From contig JAJRSO010000052.1 of the NCBI GenBank assembly GCA_024278755.1, forward strand, positions 1-59,904: 59,904 bases of DNA, written 5' to 3'. Positions 36,241 through 45,826 of this stretch are shown one piece after another. Below the pieces are notes generated by a model. The model was not told the DNA's origin. It was given only the letters and a program-made list of their open reading frames with translations, and did not search any database. The position numbers were made by a program, and so were the translations under genes. This DNA is from Calditrichota bacterium (lineage in GTDB: Bacteria > Calditrichota > Calditrichia > Calditrichales > Calditrichaceae). How positions within the stretch are numbered: the stretch's first letter is position 1; the number at the start of each line of letters is the position of its first letter.

Positions 36241-39222
36241 TCAAACCTGTGGCTGATAATCCGCAAGTTTGGGGTTCGGGTTACGCACTTTAGCCAAAAA
36301 GGTGTTTCGCGGCTTCAGATTAAGCTCACCGAGTAATGCATAATTCCGGGGTGATTTTTTCGATTCCGCAATTTTACTCTTCGGATCTAACAAATTACCG
36401 AAGACGATGGCGTCTGCCGGACAGGTTTGCTGACATGCGGCAACCACATCACCGTCCACCAAATCCCGGCCCTGGTTTTTAGCGTCAATTTTACTGCGGG
36501 TGATGCGCTGTGTGCAAAATGTACATTTTTCCATTACCCCGCGAAAACGGACGGTCACATCGGGATTTTGCGCCATCTGCATCACTTCAGGCAAATCTTT
36601 TGTATAGTTGAAAAAATTAAAACGCCGTACCTTATACGGGCAGTTATTGGAACAGTAGCGCGTACCGATACAGCGGTTGTAAGTCATTACATTTAAGCCT
36701 TCTTCATCGTGAGAAGTGGCCGCCACCGGACAAACCTGCTCACACGGCGCATTTTCGCAATGCTGACAACTCACCGGCTGATAGACCATATATGGATTTT
36801 CCACATCACCCGAAAAATAACGATCCAAACGAATCCAGCTCATCTCCCGTCCGTTTCGAACCTGTTCTTTGCCAACTACCGGAATATTGTTTTCACTCTG
36901 GCAGGCAATCATACAGGCGTTACAGCCGGTACAGGAATTTAAATCGATGGTCATCCCCCATTGATTTCCCTCTTCATAGGGACGCTCTTTCCATAGCGAT
37001 TCCAACGGCGGATGCTCCACCATTTCTTCCGCAAAATTCGGATGTTCTTTAAACGCCTCCACGGTCGCTTCGCGCACCAGGGGCCGGCCTTCCATACTGC
37101 CGTGATCCTGTGTGTTGGCCAGCGCATATGTTTCACCGGTTAAACGAACGGTCGCGCCGACTGCAACGCCCATGGCCTCACTCGTACGCAGCGGAAAAAC
37201 ATCAAAACCCGTTCCATTCCCTACTCGGCCCGCTGCAGAACGCCCGTATCCCAGCGTAAGCGTCAGCGAATTATCGGCATGTCCCGGAAGAATCCATACC
37301 GGTATTTTAAGACGTTTACCATTTACATGTATTAAAACAATATCTTCATTTTTTACACCCAGCGCCTGCGCCGTACGAATACTGATAAATGCGGGATTAT
37401 CCCAGGCCAGCTTAGAAACCGGATGCGGCATCTCCTGCAACCAGCCGTTATTGGCATACCGTCCGTCAAACACGGCCGGCGAAGCGGCAAAAACAACTTC
37501 CAGATTTTTAACGGTAGCTCGGACAAAGTTAACGGGATTTTTTTGCAATGCGGCGGCAATCCGCCCCGCCCGAACCTGCGGTTGCACCGTTTTAGCCGGC
37601 TCATCCGCATATACGCCGTCATGCAAGACCTTGCGCCACATGCGATCAAAACCGGCGCCTTTCAGTTTTTTCTTCCAGGTTTCCTGCAACACTTCATGAT
37701 CCGTTTTTGCAGATCCATCCACGAAGAGCTGTGCCATTTGCAGTGTTGGAATCGCTTTATACAGTGGTTCGATCAGCGGCTGTATAACCGATGCGGCGCC
37801 ATCAAACGAGCGTACATCCGACCAGCTTTCCAAAAAATGCGCAGAGGGAACATGCCATTCGCAGATAGAAGCGGTCTCATCCACATGGCTTGCAAAGGAG
37901 ATACTGTGTTTCAGTTTACCCAAAGCCTGTTTAAATTCAAGGTTAGCCGGAGCATCATATACCGGATTTACATTAAGCATAAGCAGCGTCGTAACGGTTC
38001 CCGCATTAATTTTTTCCACGGTCTGCACCAGCGCATCCACAGTAGGACGCAGCGCATCGCGCAACTCGGAATAGACAACCGTTGTTCCGTTCGCTCCGAG
38101 CGCTTCATTAATCTGGGCACAAATTGCATGTACAACCGCCGGCTGTCTGCGTCCTGCCAGAACCAGGCTATTCCCGCTGTTTTTAACCAAATCTTCGGCC
38201 ACGGTTTTTAACCAGCGCCGGTCAAACAGCGTACCGTCTACATTATATTTTTCGCCTTTAACAGAAACACCAAGACTACGCAGCTCTTCCACAAGAGCAA
38301 CGGCAAATGCCGGCGTCATTCCGGTTTGCATCCGTAACCGATGATCAGCCACCGCACCGGTAGATGTAAAAGCATTTTCCACCACATAAAGACGGTTCAT
38401 CTCTTTTACCGCATCCACTTTACGCGCTTTGGCAAAACCGCCCGTTGCATTTATATCATCGGTTTCGGTTAACAGAAAGTCCGAATCAAGCGACAGCACT
38501 ACCTTTGCTTTGGAAAAATCATACCTCGGCTGAAAGGCTTTTCCAAACGCTAATTCCATTCCGTTATATATATTTTCATCACTTATGGCTTCCCAGGTAA
38601 TCCAGTCCGCGTTGGGGAAATTCTTTTTAAACTGCTCGTACAGGCGAAACATGGAGGGTGATGCAAAAGAGCCGCTAACCACGGCGAACCCCGCTCCTTT
38701 ATTTTTTTTAAATTCTCCCATTAGGCTCTGCATCTGTGCGCTAAAATTTTCCCACGAAGATACGGTGCCATTTTTCAGAACGTTTTTAGAACGATCCGGA
38801 TCATAGAGGTTTAAAATTTCAGCCTGAATCAAACGATTGGACTTCCCTTTTGTCAGCGGATGCCTAGGATTGCCCTCAATTTTTGTAGGACGTCCCACGT
38901 GGCTTTCTACAATCAAACCGTAACTGCTTAAACCAAAGGGCATAGCCGTGGCATATTGCAGAGATTTTCCGGGTACAATATTTTCCGGAGCCGTTACATA
39001 CGGTACAATTTTTTCAACCGGCCGGCGGCAACCTGCCAAACCGGCAAATGCAATGGAGGCGCCCATCAGACTTAAAAATTTCCGGCGGGTAACCGGATTG
39101 GTCATTTCAGAAGCGTTTTCGGGAAATTCCCGTTGTAAAAATTCATTAAATTCCGGCGTGTCGGCCAGTTGGTCCAAACTGCGCCAGTATTCTTTGCCTT
39201 GTATCTTTTGTTCCAGTTTCAT
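36241..39222 (-). CDS. actB: Alternative Complex III subunit ActB (molybdopterin-like domain plus Fe-S ferredoxin)
   Basis: 993 residues from the ATG at 39222, which forms a 4-base ATGA overlap with actA; ATGs at 39231 and 39240 are less likely. A Tat-type signal sits inside (TRRKFLSLMGASIAFAGLAG). The long middle resembles molybdopterin oxidoreductases; known ActB proteins lack the Mo cofactor. The C-terminal 250 residues carry Fe-S motifs CTGCNACMIAC, CQHCENAPCEQVCP, CIGTRYCSNNCP and CTFCTQRI. It is the electron-transfer core on the outer face of the complex. Confidence 0.95.
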   Translation of the reverse strand: MKLEQKIQGKEYWRSLDQLADTPEFNEFLQREFPENASEMTNPVTRRKFLSLMGASIAFAGLAGCRRPVEKIVPYVTAPENIVPGKSLQYATAMPFGLSSYGLIVESHVGRPTKIEGNPRHPLTKGKSNRLIQAEILNLYDPDRSKNVLKNGTVSSWENFSAQMQSLMGEFKKNKGAGFAVVSGSFASPSMFRLYEQFKKNFPNADWITWEAISDENIYNGMELAFGKAFQPRYDFSKAKVVLSLDSDFLLTETDDINATGGFAKARKVDAVKEMNRLYVVENAFTSTGAVADHRLRMQTGMTPAFAVALVEELRSLGVSVKGEKYNVDGTLFDRRWLKTVAEDLVKNSGNSLVLAGRRQPAVVHAICAQINEALGANGTTVVYSELRDALRPTVDALVQTVEKINAGTVTTLLMLNVNPVYDAPANLEFKQALGKLKHSISFASHVDETASICEWHVPSAHFLESWSDVRSFDGAASVIQPLIEPLYKAIPTLQMAQLFVDGSAKTDHEVLQETWKKKLKGAGFDRMWRKVLHDGVYADEPAKTVQPQVRAGRIAAALQKNPVNFVRATVKNLEVVFAASPAVFDGRYANNGWLQEMPHPVSKLAWDNPAFISIRTAQALGVKNEDIVLIHVNGKRLKIPVWILPGHADNSLTLTLGYGRSAAGRVGNGTGFDVFPLRTSEAMGVAVGATVRLTGETYALANTQDHGSMEGRPLVREATVEAFKEHPNFAEEMVEHPPLESLWKERPYEEGNQWGMTIDLNSCTGCNACMIACQSENNIPVVGKEQVRNGREMSWIRLDRYFSGDVENPYMVYQPVSCQHCENAPCEQVCPVAATSHDEEGLNVMTYNRCIGTRYCSNNCPYKVRRFNFFNYTKDLPEVMQMAQNPDVTVRFRGVMEKCTFCTQRITRSKIDAKNQGRDLVDGDVVAACQQTCPADAIVFGNLLDPKSKIAESKKSPRNYALLGELNLKPRNTFLAKVRNPNPKLADYQPQV

Positions 39223-39833
39223 CGATGGCATCCCGAACATGTTGTTGGTGGTTTGATATTTTTTTCTTTGATTAATTTTGCAGCAAATTCAAGCTGATTG
39301 GAGGGTGCTTTGTAGTTCATGGTTGTAATTTCGGAAGCGGGACGCAGATACTTTTCGGGAGCACGGTGACAATCGAGACACCAACCCATACTTAGCGGCT
39401 TTACCTGCCGAATCACTTCCATCTCACGCACATTGCCGTGGCACGACTCACATCCTACCTGAGCGGTAATATGCGCGCTGTGATCAAAATAGGCGTAATC
39501 CGGTATTTTATGAACACGCACCCACTCCAAAGGCGTTTTATTGGTCCAGCTGTCACGCACCAGTTTCAGTTTATCGCTGGAAAGCTTAATTAATGTGTGA
39601 CAATTCATGCAGGTTTGCACAGGCGGAACAGCAGCAACAGGAGATATTTCTACCCCCGTATGACAATAGCGGCAATCCATCCCCAGTTCACCGGCATGCA
39701 GCTTATGACTATAGTCCACTGGCTGCACAGGCTGATACCCTGTATCCGTATATTCCGGAGAGCCAAAATGCCAAAAGAATCCGATTACCGAAAGCGTACC
39801 CAATACAACCAACACCAGGACAATCATAGGCAT
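39219..39833 (-). CDS. actA: Alternative Complex III subunit ActA, pentahaem cytochrome c
   Basis: 204 residues from the first usable ATG at 39833. One N-terminal helix (VLVLVVLGTLSVIGFFW) and five CxxCH motifs (CRYCH, CMNCH, CESCH, CLDCH, CSGCH) identify ActA. The ATG lacks a Shine-Dalgarno, yet the same frame upstream reads AQIFSKSSNK, matching the usual ActA N-terminus, and a strong AGAAGGGA lies at 39874-39881. The codon where ATG is expected (39864-39866) is TTT. The start is therefore uncertain, and the protein may be 11 residues longer. First gene of the act-cco operon. Confidence 0.9.
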   Translation of the reverse strand: MPMIVLVLVVLGTLSVIGFFWHFGSPEYTDTGYQPVQPVDYSHKLHAGELGMDCRYCHTGVEISPVAAVPPVQTCMNCHTLIKLSSDKLKLVRDSWTNKTPLEWVRVHKIPDYAYFDHSAHITAQVGCESCHGNVREMEVIRQVKPLSMGWCLDCHRAPEKYLRPASEITTMNYKAPSNQLEFAAKLIKEKNIKPPTTCSGCHR

Positions 39834-39994
39834 TTTATTAGAAGATTTAGAAAAGATCTGAGCAAATTCCGTTTCCCTTCTGATAGTATTTCTGTAATTT
39901 AATTATTGGTGCAGCAGGAAAAAATCACAAAGATTAACACTAAAACATTTGTAAATATTCCCGGTATTTTATTTTTTTTTAATATGCACTTAAA

Positions 39995-40047
39995 ACCTAA
40001 AGCAATGCACGTCAATGAAATAAAATTATTCCCATGCTGCTTTAGGT
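39995..40047. repeat. Perfect 10-base inverted repeat in the act-nuo intergenic region
   Basis: ACCTAAAGCA at 39995-40004 and its exact complement TGCTTTAGGT at 40038-40047, separated by 33 AT-rich bases. It lies about 160 bases upstream of the actA start. It could be a hairpin in the act leader, an operator pair or chance. Confidence 0.45.
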
Positions 40048-40383
40048 CTGTTTGACCGAATATTATTTTAACGGGAGGTCGTTATGTATATTTAAAATAA
40101 TGCCGGATTAATCTTGATGCAAATTGGATTTACAAAAACTAAAAAATGCCCAAACACATTAGTGTCCGGAGAAATAAAAATTTCTTTGCAAAAAAGTAAA
40201 CCGGGTTTATTGCTTCGTTATCTGCTCTGCGCTGCCCTGAATAATGTGAGCTTTATCCCCCTCACAATTAGGGAAAGGGTTTGAGGAAGGAACGAGGTGG
40301 GTTGGTTTAATCTTTAAGAGCCATGGTTCCGTTTTACATAACGGATATTTCCTTTTCCTTTGGTATTACTTTAGCTTTTTATA

Positions 40384-40504
40384 TCCGGTTCTTTTTCAAC
40401 CGGACCGTAATGCCTCGAATATTAAAAATGTTTCTATATCGAGTGGATGGTTAAAGCGACAGAAGGTTTGTCGCAGCTTCTTTTACGATTTTCCCGTGAA
40501 AATC
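40384..40504. other. Cluster of three short hairpins upstream of nuoA
   Basis: Three perfect stems occur within 121 bases: TCCGGTT/AACCGGA (40384-40404), GCGACA/TGTCGC (40456-40474) and GATTTTC/GAAAATC with a CCGT loop (40487-40504). None is followed by a T run of terminator type on either strand. They may form a structured leader RNA or a small RNA; this is inference. Confidence 0.4.
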
Positions 40505-40716
40505 TGTGCAAAAGAGTAGTATTTTTTTAAGCACGTTGCCTGCGCAAATTAACAGCGTAGCAAAAGTTTCAAGTTTTACGCCCAGTAACCTTCTTTAAAA
40601 CCACAATACAAAAGAAGCCATTTTTTCCTTTGATTTTAATATTTTAATGACGTAAATTTAGAGCTTTAAAATATAAATCAGAATAAATATCACACGATTC
40701 GCAGGAGTATGAGCAG

Positions 40717-41115
40717 ATGATCGGCTTTTATACTGTTTTGTTATTCATCCTGACCGGGGCATTTTTAGTGTCCTTTACCGTCGCGCTTTCCCGTTTTCTG
40801 GCCCCGACAAAAGACTATCCCGAAAAACACATCCCCTATGAATGCGGAGAGTTACCGCAGGGAGAGGCCTGGATTCAGTTTAACAACCGCTTTTATATTG
40901 TTGCTCTTATTTTCCTTATTTTTGATGTGGAAGTTATTTTTATGTATCCCTGGGCCGTTGTATTTAATGATATGGGTCTGCTCGCCTTTATCGAAATGTT
41001 TATATTTATTTTTATTCTGCTGGTTGGGTTAGCATATGTTTGGGTTAAAGGCGATTTAGACTGGATTAAGCCAAAACCCAGGCTGGAACATCTGGCCAAG
41101 GCGAAAGGAGAATAA
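40717..41115 (+). CDS. nuoA: Complex I subunit NuoA
   Basis: 132 residues, three hydrophobic helices. [20 protein letters not shown] carries the NuoA signature Y-x-CG, and [23 protein letters not shown] is the conserved second-helix region. CAGGAG lies about 10 bases upstream of the ATG. A closer ATG at 40708 opens only a three-codon frame. First gene of an 11-gene operon. Confidence 0.94.
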   Translation: MIGFYTVLLFILTGAFLVSFTVALSRFLAPTKDYPEKHIPYECGELPQGEAWIQFNNRFYIVALIFLIFDVEVIFMYPWAVVFNDMGLLAFIEMFIFIFILLVGLAYVWVKGDLDWIKPKPRLEHLAKAKGE

Positions 41116-41116
41116 T

Positions 41117-41596
41117 ATGGGTTGGTTTGATACTCATAATGAGAATAATATATTTTTCGGAAAGCTGGAAGATGCTTTTAACTGGGGACGCGCCAGCTCC
41201 CCCTGGCCCATTGGATTTGGTCTGGCCTGCTGCGCTATCGAAATGATGGCCACCGGCGCTTCACACTACGATTTGGATCGTTTCGGCACCTTCTTTCGTC
41301 CCAGCCCGCGCCAATCGGACGTGATGATCGTCGCCGGAACCGTTACCCTAAAAATGGCGCCTCTGTTACGCCGCTTGTATGAACAGATGCCCGAGCCAAA
41401 ATATGTTATTTCTATGGGCAGTTGCGCCAATTGCGGGGGACCTTACTGGCGTTACGGGTATCATGTATTGAAAGGTGTTGATCAGATTGTTCCGGTGGAC
41501 GTCTATGTTCCCGGCTGCCCTCCCCGTCCCGAAGCATTGCTGGACGGATTAATTCAGTTAAAAGAAAAAATTAAAAGCGGACAAGCAGGTAAATAA
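41117..41596 (+). CDS. nuoB: Complex I subunit NuoB (N2 cluster)
   Basis: 159 residues. The tandem Cys and other N2 cluster ligands are in [26 protein letters not shown] and [12 protein letters not shown]. It begins 1 base after nuoA, with AAGGAG upstream. The subunit holds the last Fe-S cluster before quinone. The C-terminus is short and normal. Confidence 0.96.
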   Translation: MGWFDTHNENNIFFGKLEDAFNWGRASSPWPIGFGLACCAIEMMATGASHYDLDRFGTFFRPSPRQSDVMIVAGTVTLKMAPLLRRLYEQMPEPKYVISMGSCANCGGPYWRYGYHVLKGVDQIVPVDVYVPGCPPRPEALLDGLIQLKEKIKSGQAGK

Positions 41597-41606
41597 GGAA
41601 CGCTGT

Positions 41607-42113
41607 ATGACTGCCCAAGAAATTTATAATTCCATTCAGGAAAAATTTCCTGACACCATCGTTGAGTTTAATGATTCTGTGTTGCAACCGTATATTAAAC
41701 TTACGCCGGACCAGTTCAATGAAGTGTGCCAGTTTTTAAGAGACACCGATACATTGGGTTTTGACGCTTTGATGAACTTATCCGGCGTGGATTACGGCGA
41801 AGAACTGGGAACCGTGTACCATCTCTATTCGATGCAGCACCGTCATAAGATCGTTTTAAAGGTAAATGTGCCCCGCGAACATGCCGAAATTCCCACCGTG
41901 GCCGATTTATGGCGCACCGCAGACTGGCATGAACGCGAAGTGTTTGATCTGTATGGCATCAATTTTATAAACCATCCCGATATGCGCCGCATTCTCCTCC
42001 CGGATGACTGGGAAGGCTATCCTCTGCGTAAGGACTATGTACAACCCGAAGAATACAACGGAATTACGATTGCGCATCCAGATATGAAAGGTAATTCAGA
42101 TGAAGAAAAGTAA
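41607..42113 (+). CDS. nuoC: Complex I subunit NuoC
   Basis: 168 residues of the 30-kDa subunit family: LMNLSGVDYGEELGTVYHLY, DLWRTADWHEREVFDLYGI and GYPLRKDY are diagnostic. It is separate from NuoD, unlike the fused form of enterobacteria. AAGGAA precedes the ATG, and the gene overlaps nuoD by 14 bases. Confidence 0.95.
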   Translation: MTAQEIYNSIQEKFPDTIVEFNDSVLQPYIKLTPDQFNEVCQFLRDTDTLGFDALMNLSGVDYGEELGTVYHLYSMQHRHKIVLKVNVPREHAEIPTVADLWRTADWHEREVFDLYGINFINHPDMRRILLPDDWEGYPLRKDYVQPEEYNGITIAHPDMKGNSDEEK

Positions 42114-43263
42114 TATTCCTGAATCTCAATTTGAGTTACAAGTACCCGAGTCGCTAAAAACCGAAGAGATGACTATTAGTATGGGGCCGCAGCATCCCAG
42201 TACGCATGGTGTTTTACAGGTTATCTTAAAAACAGACGGCGAAATTATTAATAGCGCCAAACCGCAAATCGGCTATTTGCACCGCTGTTTTGAAAAACAT
42301 GCCGAAAACATTACCTGGCACCAGGTGATTCCGTTTACCGATCGCCTCGACTATATCGCTTCCATGAACAATAATCTGGGTTATGTGATTGGTATTGAAC
42401 GCATGATGAATCTCGAAGTAAACGAACGCGCCGAGCATTTGCGCGTCGTTGTTTCGGAACTGAATCGTATTGCCAGCCATCTCATTGCTCTTGGCACCTA
42501 CGGTTTGGATATTGGCGCCTTTACACCCTTTCTATATGTTTTTCGCGATCGCGAAAAAATCCTTGACCTGTTCGAAGAAATCAGCGGCGCCCGCCTCCTT
42601 TACAATTATATATGGGTCGGCGGCGTAGCGTATGACGCTCCCGAAGGCTGGCGCGAAAAAGTATTGGAGTTTTGCGATTATTTCGAGCCTAAAATAAAAG
42701 AATACAATGATATTTTAACCTATAATAAAATTTTTATCGAACGTACGGCCAATGTGGGCGTGATCCCCGCCGAAGTGGGTATTAGCTATGGTGTGAGCGG
42801 CCCCTCTTTGCGCGGCTCCGGTGTAAATTTTGACCTGCGTAAAGACGACCCCTATTCTATTTACGACCGCTTCGATTTTAATGTGGTGGTTGGCAAAGGC
42901 GAAATGGGTACGGTTGGCGACACCTGGGATCGGTACTGGGTGCGTGTTGACGAAATGGTGGAATCTGTAAAAATTATTCGTCAGGCGCTGGAGAATCTTC
43001 CCGAAGGAGACGCTAAAGAGACGGTTCCCCGGAACATCAAAGTACCGGCCGGCGAATATTATATGCGCACCGAAACGCCAAGAGGCGAATTAGGGTTTTA
43101 TATCATTTCCGATGGCAGCAAAATGCCCAACCGTGTAAAAGTCCGCTCTCCGGCCTTTTGTAATTTAAGTGTTTTACAGGCTATCGCGCCCGGCGTAATG
43201 ATTGCCGACCTTGTGGCTATTATCGGAAGTTTGGATATTGTTTTAGGTGAAGTAGACCGGTAA
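42100..43263 (+). CDS. nuoD: Complex I subunit NuoD (49-kDa, quinone site)
   Basis: 387 residues. SMGPQHPSTHGVLQVILK is the quinone-site signature; IGYLHRCFEKHAENITWHQV and GPSLRGSGVNFDLRKDDPYS follow. The C-terminus ends SLDIVLGEVDR as in the family. It forms the quinone-reducing cavity with NuoB and NuoH. Confidence 0.96.
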   Translation: MKKSNIPESQFELQVPESLKTEEMTISMGPQHPSTHGVLQVILKTDGEIINSAKPQIGYLHRCFEKHAENITWHQVIPFTDRLDYIASMNNNLGYVIGIERMMNLEVNERAEHLRVVVSELNRIASHLIALGTYGLDIGAFTPFLYVFRDREKILDLFEEISGARLLYNYIWVGGVAYDAPEGWREKVLEFCDYFEPKIKEYNDILTYNKIFIERTANVGVIPAEVGISYGVSGPSLRGSGVNFDLRKDDPYSIYDRFDFNVVVGKGEMGTVGDTWDRYWVRVDEMVESVKIIRQALENLPEGDAKETVPRNIKVPAGEYYMRTETPRGELGFYIISDGSKMPNRVKVRSPAFCNLSVLQAIAPGVMIADLVAIIGSLDIVLGEVDR

Positions 43264-43314
43264 AGCGTTGCTATGGCTTTTCCGTTCATTTAATGAAATT
43301 ATTTTGGGGTTATT

Positions 43315-44364
43315 ATGGAACCGCTTTTTCAGTTTTTTAACAACCTGTTCCCGTTTATAAGCGACTGGCCGGAATGGCTGGCGCACACAGTGGTTGGCGT
43401 TGTAACCGTTTTACTGCTGTTTGGGTTTGTTGCTTTATTTGCCCTGTTTGCAATCTGGCTGGAACGGAAAATATCGGCCCACATGCAGGACCGGCTTGGT
43501 CCTATGGAAGTGGGCGGGTGGCACGGATGGGCACAGCCTATTGCCGATGCGATAAAGCTTTTGGTAAAAGAAGATATTATCCCGGCCATGGCCGACCGTA
43601 CGCTGTTTAAGCTGGCGCCGGTTATCGTGTTTACCGCCGCTTTAGCGGGATTTGCCGTTTTACCCTGGAGCCAGGATTTTATTCCGGCGGATTTAAATGT
43701 CGGTCTGCTATATATTTTATCGGTTTCATCCTTTGCGGTAATCGGCCTATTGATGGGCGGATGGGCCTCAAACAATAAATGGTCGTTATACGGGGCCATG
43801 CGGGCGGCGTCACAAATGATTTCCTACGAAATTCCAGTAGCCCTGGCCCTTCTGGCAGTCATTATGAACGCCGGCACCATGAGCATGCGTCATTTAGTAA
43901 TCGCTCAGAGCGGAAATATTCTGGACTGGAATGTCTTTAATTTCTTTCCATTAACCGCCGTCGCCTTTTTTATCTATTTTGTAGCCTCCCTGGCCGAAGT
44001 TAACCGTACCCCGTTTGATTTACCCGAGGGCGAATCGGAACTGGTGGGCGGTTTTCATACCGAATATTCCAGTATGCGTTTTGCCTTTTTCTTTTTAGGT
44101 GAATACGCCAATATGTATATTGTGTCGGCAATTGCCACCACCGTCTTTCTCGGCGGATGGCTGGCACCGTTTGAAGCATTAAACTTTATTCCGGGTCCCA
44201 TCTGGTTTGTGGGTAAAGCAATGACACTGGTATTTATCCAGATGTGGCTGCGCTGGACACTGCCCCGCCTGCGCGTGGATCAGTTAATGTACACCTGCTG
44301 GAAAGTACTGACACCTTTTTCATTTGCAATTATTTTATTAATCGGGTTATGGAAGGTATTATAA
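43315..44364 (+). CDS. nuoH: Complex I subunit NuoH
   Basis: 349-residue membrane protein with about eight helices. ERKISAHMQDRLGPMEVG and the acidic quinone-channel loop EVNRTPFDLPEGESELVGGF with FHTEYSSMRFAFFFLGEY are diagnostic. It links the peripheral arm to the membrane arm. It starts 51 bases after nuoD. Confidence 0.96.
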   Translation: MEPLFQFFNNLFPFISDWPEWLAHTVVGVVTVLLLFGFVALFALFAIWLERKISAHMQDRLGPMEVGGWHGWAQPIADAIKLLVKEDIIPAMADRTLFKLAPVIVFTAALAGFAVLPWSQDFIPADLNVGLLYILSVSSFAVIGLLMGGWASNNKWSLYGAMRAASQMISYEIPVALALLAVIMNAGTMSMRHLVIAQSGNILDWNVFNFFPLTAVAFFIYFVASLAEVNRTPFDLPEGESELVGGFHTEYSSMRFAFFFLGEYANMYIVSAIATTVFLGGWLAPFEALNFIPGPIWFVGKAMTLVFIQMWLRWTLPRLRVDQLMYTCWKVLTPFSFAIILLIGLWKVL

Positions 44365-44385
44365 CTATATAATGAGTGATGACCT

Positions 44386-44964
44386 ATGAGACAATATTTT
44401 AAAAATATATACGAAGCCATTGCAACAATTCTGGTCGGTATGGGCGTAACCTGGAGGCATCTGTTTACACGGGCCGTTACCGTACAGTATCCTCATGTAA
44501 AGCGAGAATTACCGGAACGCTCACGCATGCAGTTGTTTGTTGAAATGGATGATTGTATCGGCTGTATGGCCTGCCAGCGCGCCTGTCCGGTTGATTGTAT
44601 CGATATTAAAACCGTACGCGCCGGAAAAGAGGAAGATTTAGGGGAAACCTCCAACGGACAGAAAAAACGGTTGCATGTGGTGCAATTTAATATTGATATG
44701 GGCAAATGCTGCTACTGTTCCGATTGTGTATTCCCTTGCCCTACAGGCGCTATTCGCATGACTCCGGAATATGAGTTTACCACATACGACCGCTCCAGCC
44801 TGCTTTTTAAATTTGCCACCTACACACCGGAACAGATTAGTGAATTGCAGGAACGGGAACGGAAAGAAAAGGAAGCACAGGCTGCCGCAAGGGCGGCGAA
44901 GTTAAAAGCGGCGGAAGAAGCAAAAAAGGCAGCCGCAAAAAATGATGAAACCAAATCGGAATAA
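44386..44964 (+). CDS. nuoI: Complex I subunit NuoI (two 4Fe-4S)
   Basis: 192 residues. Two ferredoxin motifs CIGCMACQRACPVDC and CCYCSDCVFPCPTGA hold clusters N6a and N6b. The C-terminus is an Ala/Lys/Glu-rich charged tail (from about residue 155) that is longer than usual. Because NuoE, F and G are absent, this subunit is the likely docking site for ferredoxin (inference). Confidence 0.95.
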   Translation: MRQYFKNIYEAIATILVGMGVTWRHLFTRAVTVQYPHVKRELPERSRMQLFVEMDDCIGCMACQRACPVDCIDIKTVRAGKEEDLGETSNGQKKRLHVVQFNIDMGKCCYCSDCVFPCPTGAIRMTPEYEFTTYDRSSLLFKFATYTPEQISELQERERKEKEAQAAARAAKLKAAEEAKKAAAKNDETKSE

Positions 44965-44999
44965 CCTTTTATTTAAGATAATATTGGAGATTAATAGGG

Positions 45000-45503
45000 A
45001 TGGAAGCAAATCAAATACTTTTTATTGCCATCGCCCTGCTGACAGTTCTCTCTGCCGCTGTTGTTGCTTTTTCGAATAAAATTATTCATTCGGCGTTTGC
45101 CCTGCTTGCAACATTTACCGGCTTTGCTATGCTGTATGTCTATTTAAGCGCCGATTATCTTGCCGTTACACAAATTATTATTTACGTCGGCGGTATTTTA
45201 ATCCTGATCATATTTGGTGTACTGATGACGCATAAAATATACAGTACAACAAAAAAAACAGCACATAATTCCATCTTAGTAAGCCTTTTAGGCGGCGTAT
45301 TGGCGGCTGGTCTTATTCTGTTTATTATTTCGCTTAATCCGTGGGCGGCAAATATCGCAAAAGATTTCAGCCCCACCACAGCGGTTATCGGTAAAGAAAT
45401 ATTAACCAATTACCTGCTGCCGTTCGAAATTATTTCCGTCCTGTTGCTGGGCGCATTAATCGGAGCAATTTTTATTGCTCGTCAGGAGGATAAAGAAAAA
45501 TGA
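45000..45503 (+). CDS. nuoJ: Complex I subunit NuoJ
   Basis: 167 residues, five hydrophobic helices. SAFALLATFTGFAMLYVYLS and YLAVTQIIIYVGGILILIIF are the NuoJ signature. TTGGAG precedes the ATG. The stop overlaps the nuoK start (ATGA). Confidence 0.94.
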   Translation: MEANQILFIAIALLTVLSAAVVAFSNKIIHSAFALLATFTGFAMLYVYLSADYLAVTQIIIYVGGILILIIFGVLMTHKIYSTTKKTAHNSILVSLLGGVLAAGLILFIISLNPWAANIAKDFSPTTAVIGKEILTNYLLPFEIISVLLLGALIGAIFIARQEDKEK

Positions 45504-45805
45504 TACAGCTTAATAGTTTTTTAATAATCAGCGCAATTGTTTTTTCGTTAGGTCTGTTTACGGTAATCTATAAAAAGAATGCCGTGGGTATTCTAATGGG
45601 CGTTGAGCTGATTTTAAACTCGGTTAATCTCAATTTTATCGCCTTTTCAAAATACGTGGATGTCCATATTAATGGTCAGTTGGTAGCTATTTTTATTATT
45701 GTTCTCGCTGCCGCAGAAGCAGCCATTGCCTTGGCTATCATATTAAACATTTACCGTGACCGGGCAAATATTGATGTCACTCAATTGGATGAAATGAAAC
45801 ATTAA
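45500..45805 (+). CDS. nuoK: Complex I subunit NuoK
   Basis: 101 residues, three helices. GILMGVELILNSVNLNFIAF carries the conserved membrane Glu, and VLAAAEAAIALAIILNIYR the second. Length is normal. The ATG lies within the nuoJ stop region, giving a 4-base overlap. Confidence 0.95.
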   Translation: MIQLNSFLIISAIVFSLGLFTVIYKKNAVGILMGVELILNSVNLNFIAFSKYVDVHINGQLVAIFIIVLAAAEAAIALAIILNIYRDRANIDVTQLDEMKH

Positions 45806-45826
45806 AATACCCTTACAGAGGAAATC

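Larger units (their letters stand above)
39834..40716. other. Long divergent intergenic region between actA and nuoA
   Basis: 883 bases without a supported gene. It should hold the promoters for both respiratory operons, but no clear -35/-10 or -24/-12 pair was recognised. Four inverted repeats were found: 39995-40004 with 40038-40047 (ACCTAAAGCA and its complement), 40384-40404 (TCCGGTT stem), 40456-40474 (GCGACA stem) and 40487-40504 (GATTTTC stem). A GGGAGG followed by a three-codon frame (ATG at 40084) may mark a gene remnant. The nuoA ribosome-binding site CAGGAG is at 40701-40706. Confidence 0.6.

Noticed and set aside
37423-38211. 262-codon plus-strand frame
   Set aside because: Antisense to actB over its full length; residue composition is typical of a shadow frame.
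40201-40320. GC-richer patch in the act-nuo intergenic region as a possible gene fragment
   Set aside because: All frames are interrupted within a short distance and no motif was recognised.
43273-43314. Possible missing nuoE/F/G remnants between nuoD and nuoH
   Set aside because: The 51-base gap is too short for any remnant and shows no Fe-S or flavin motif.
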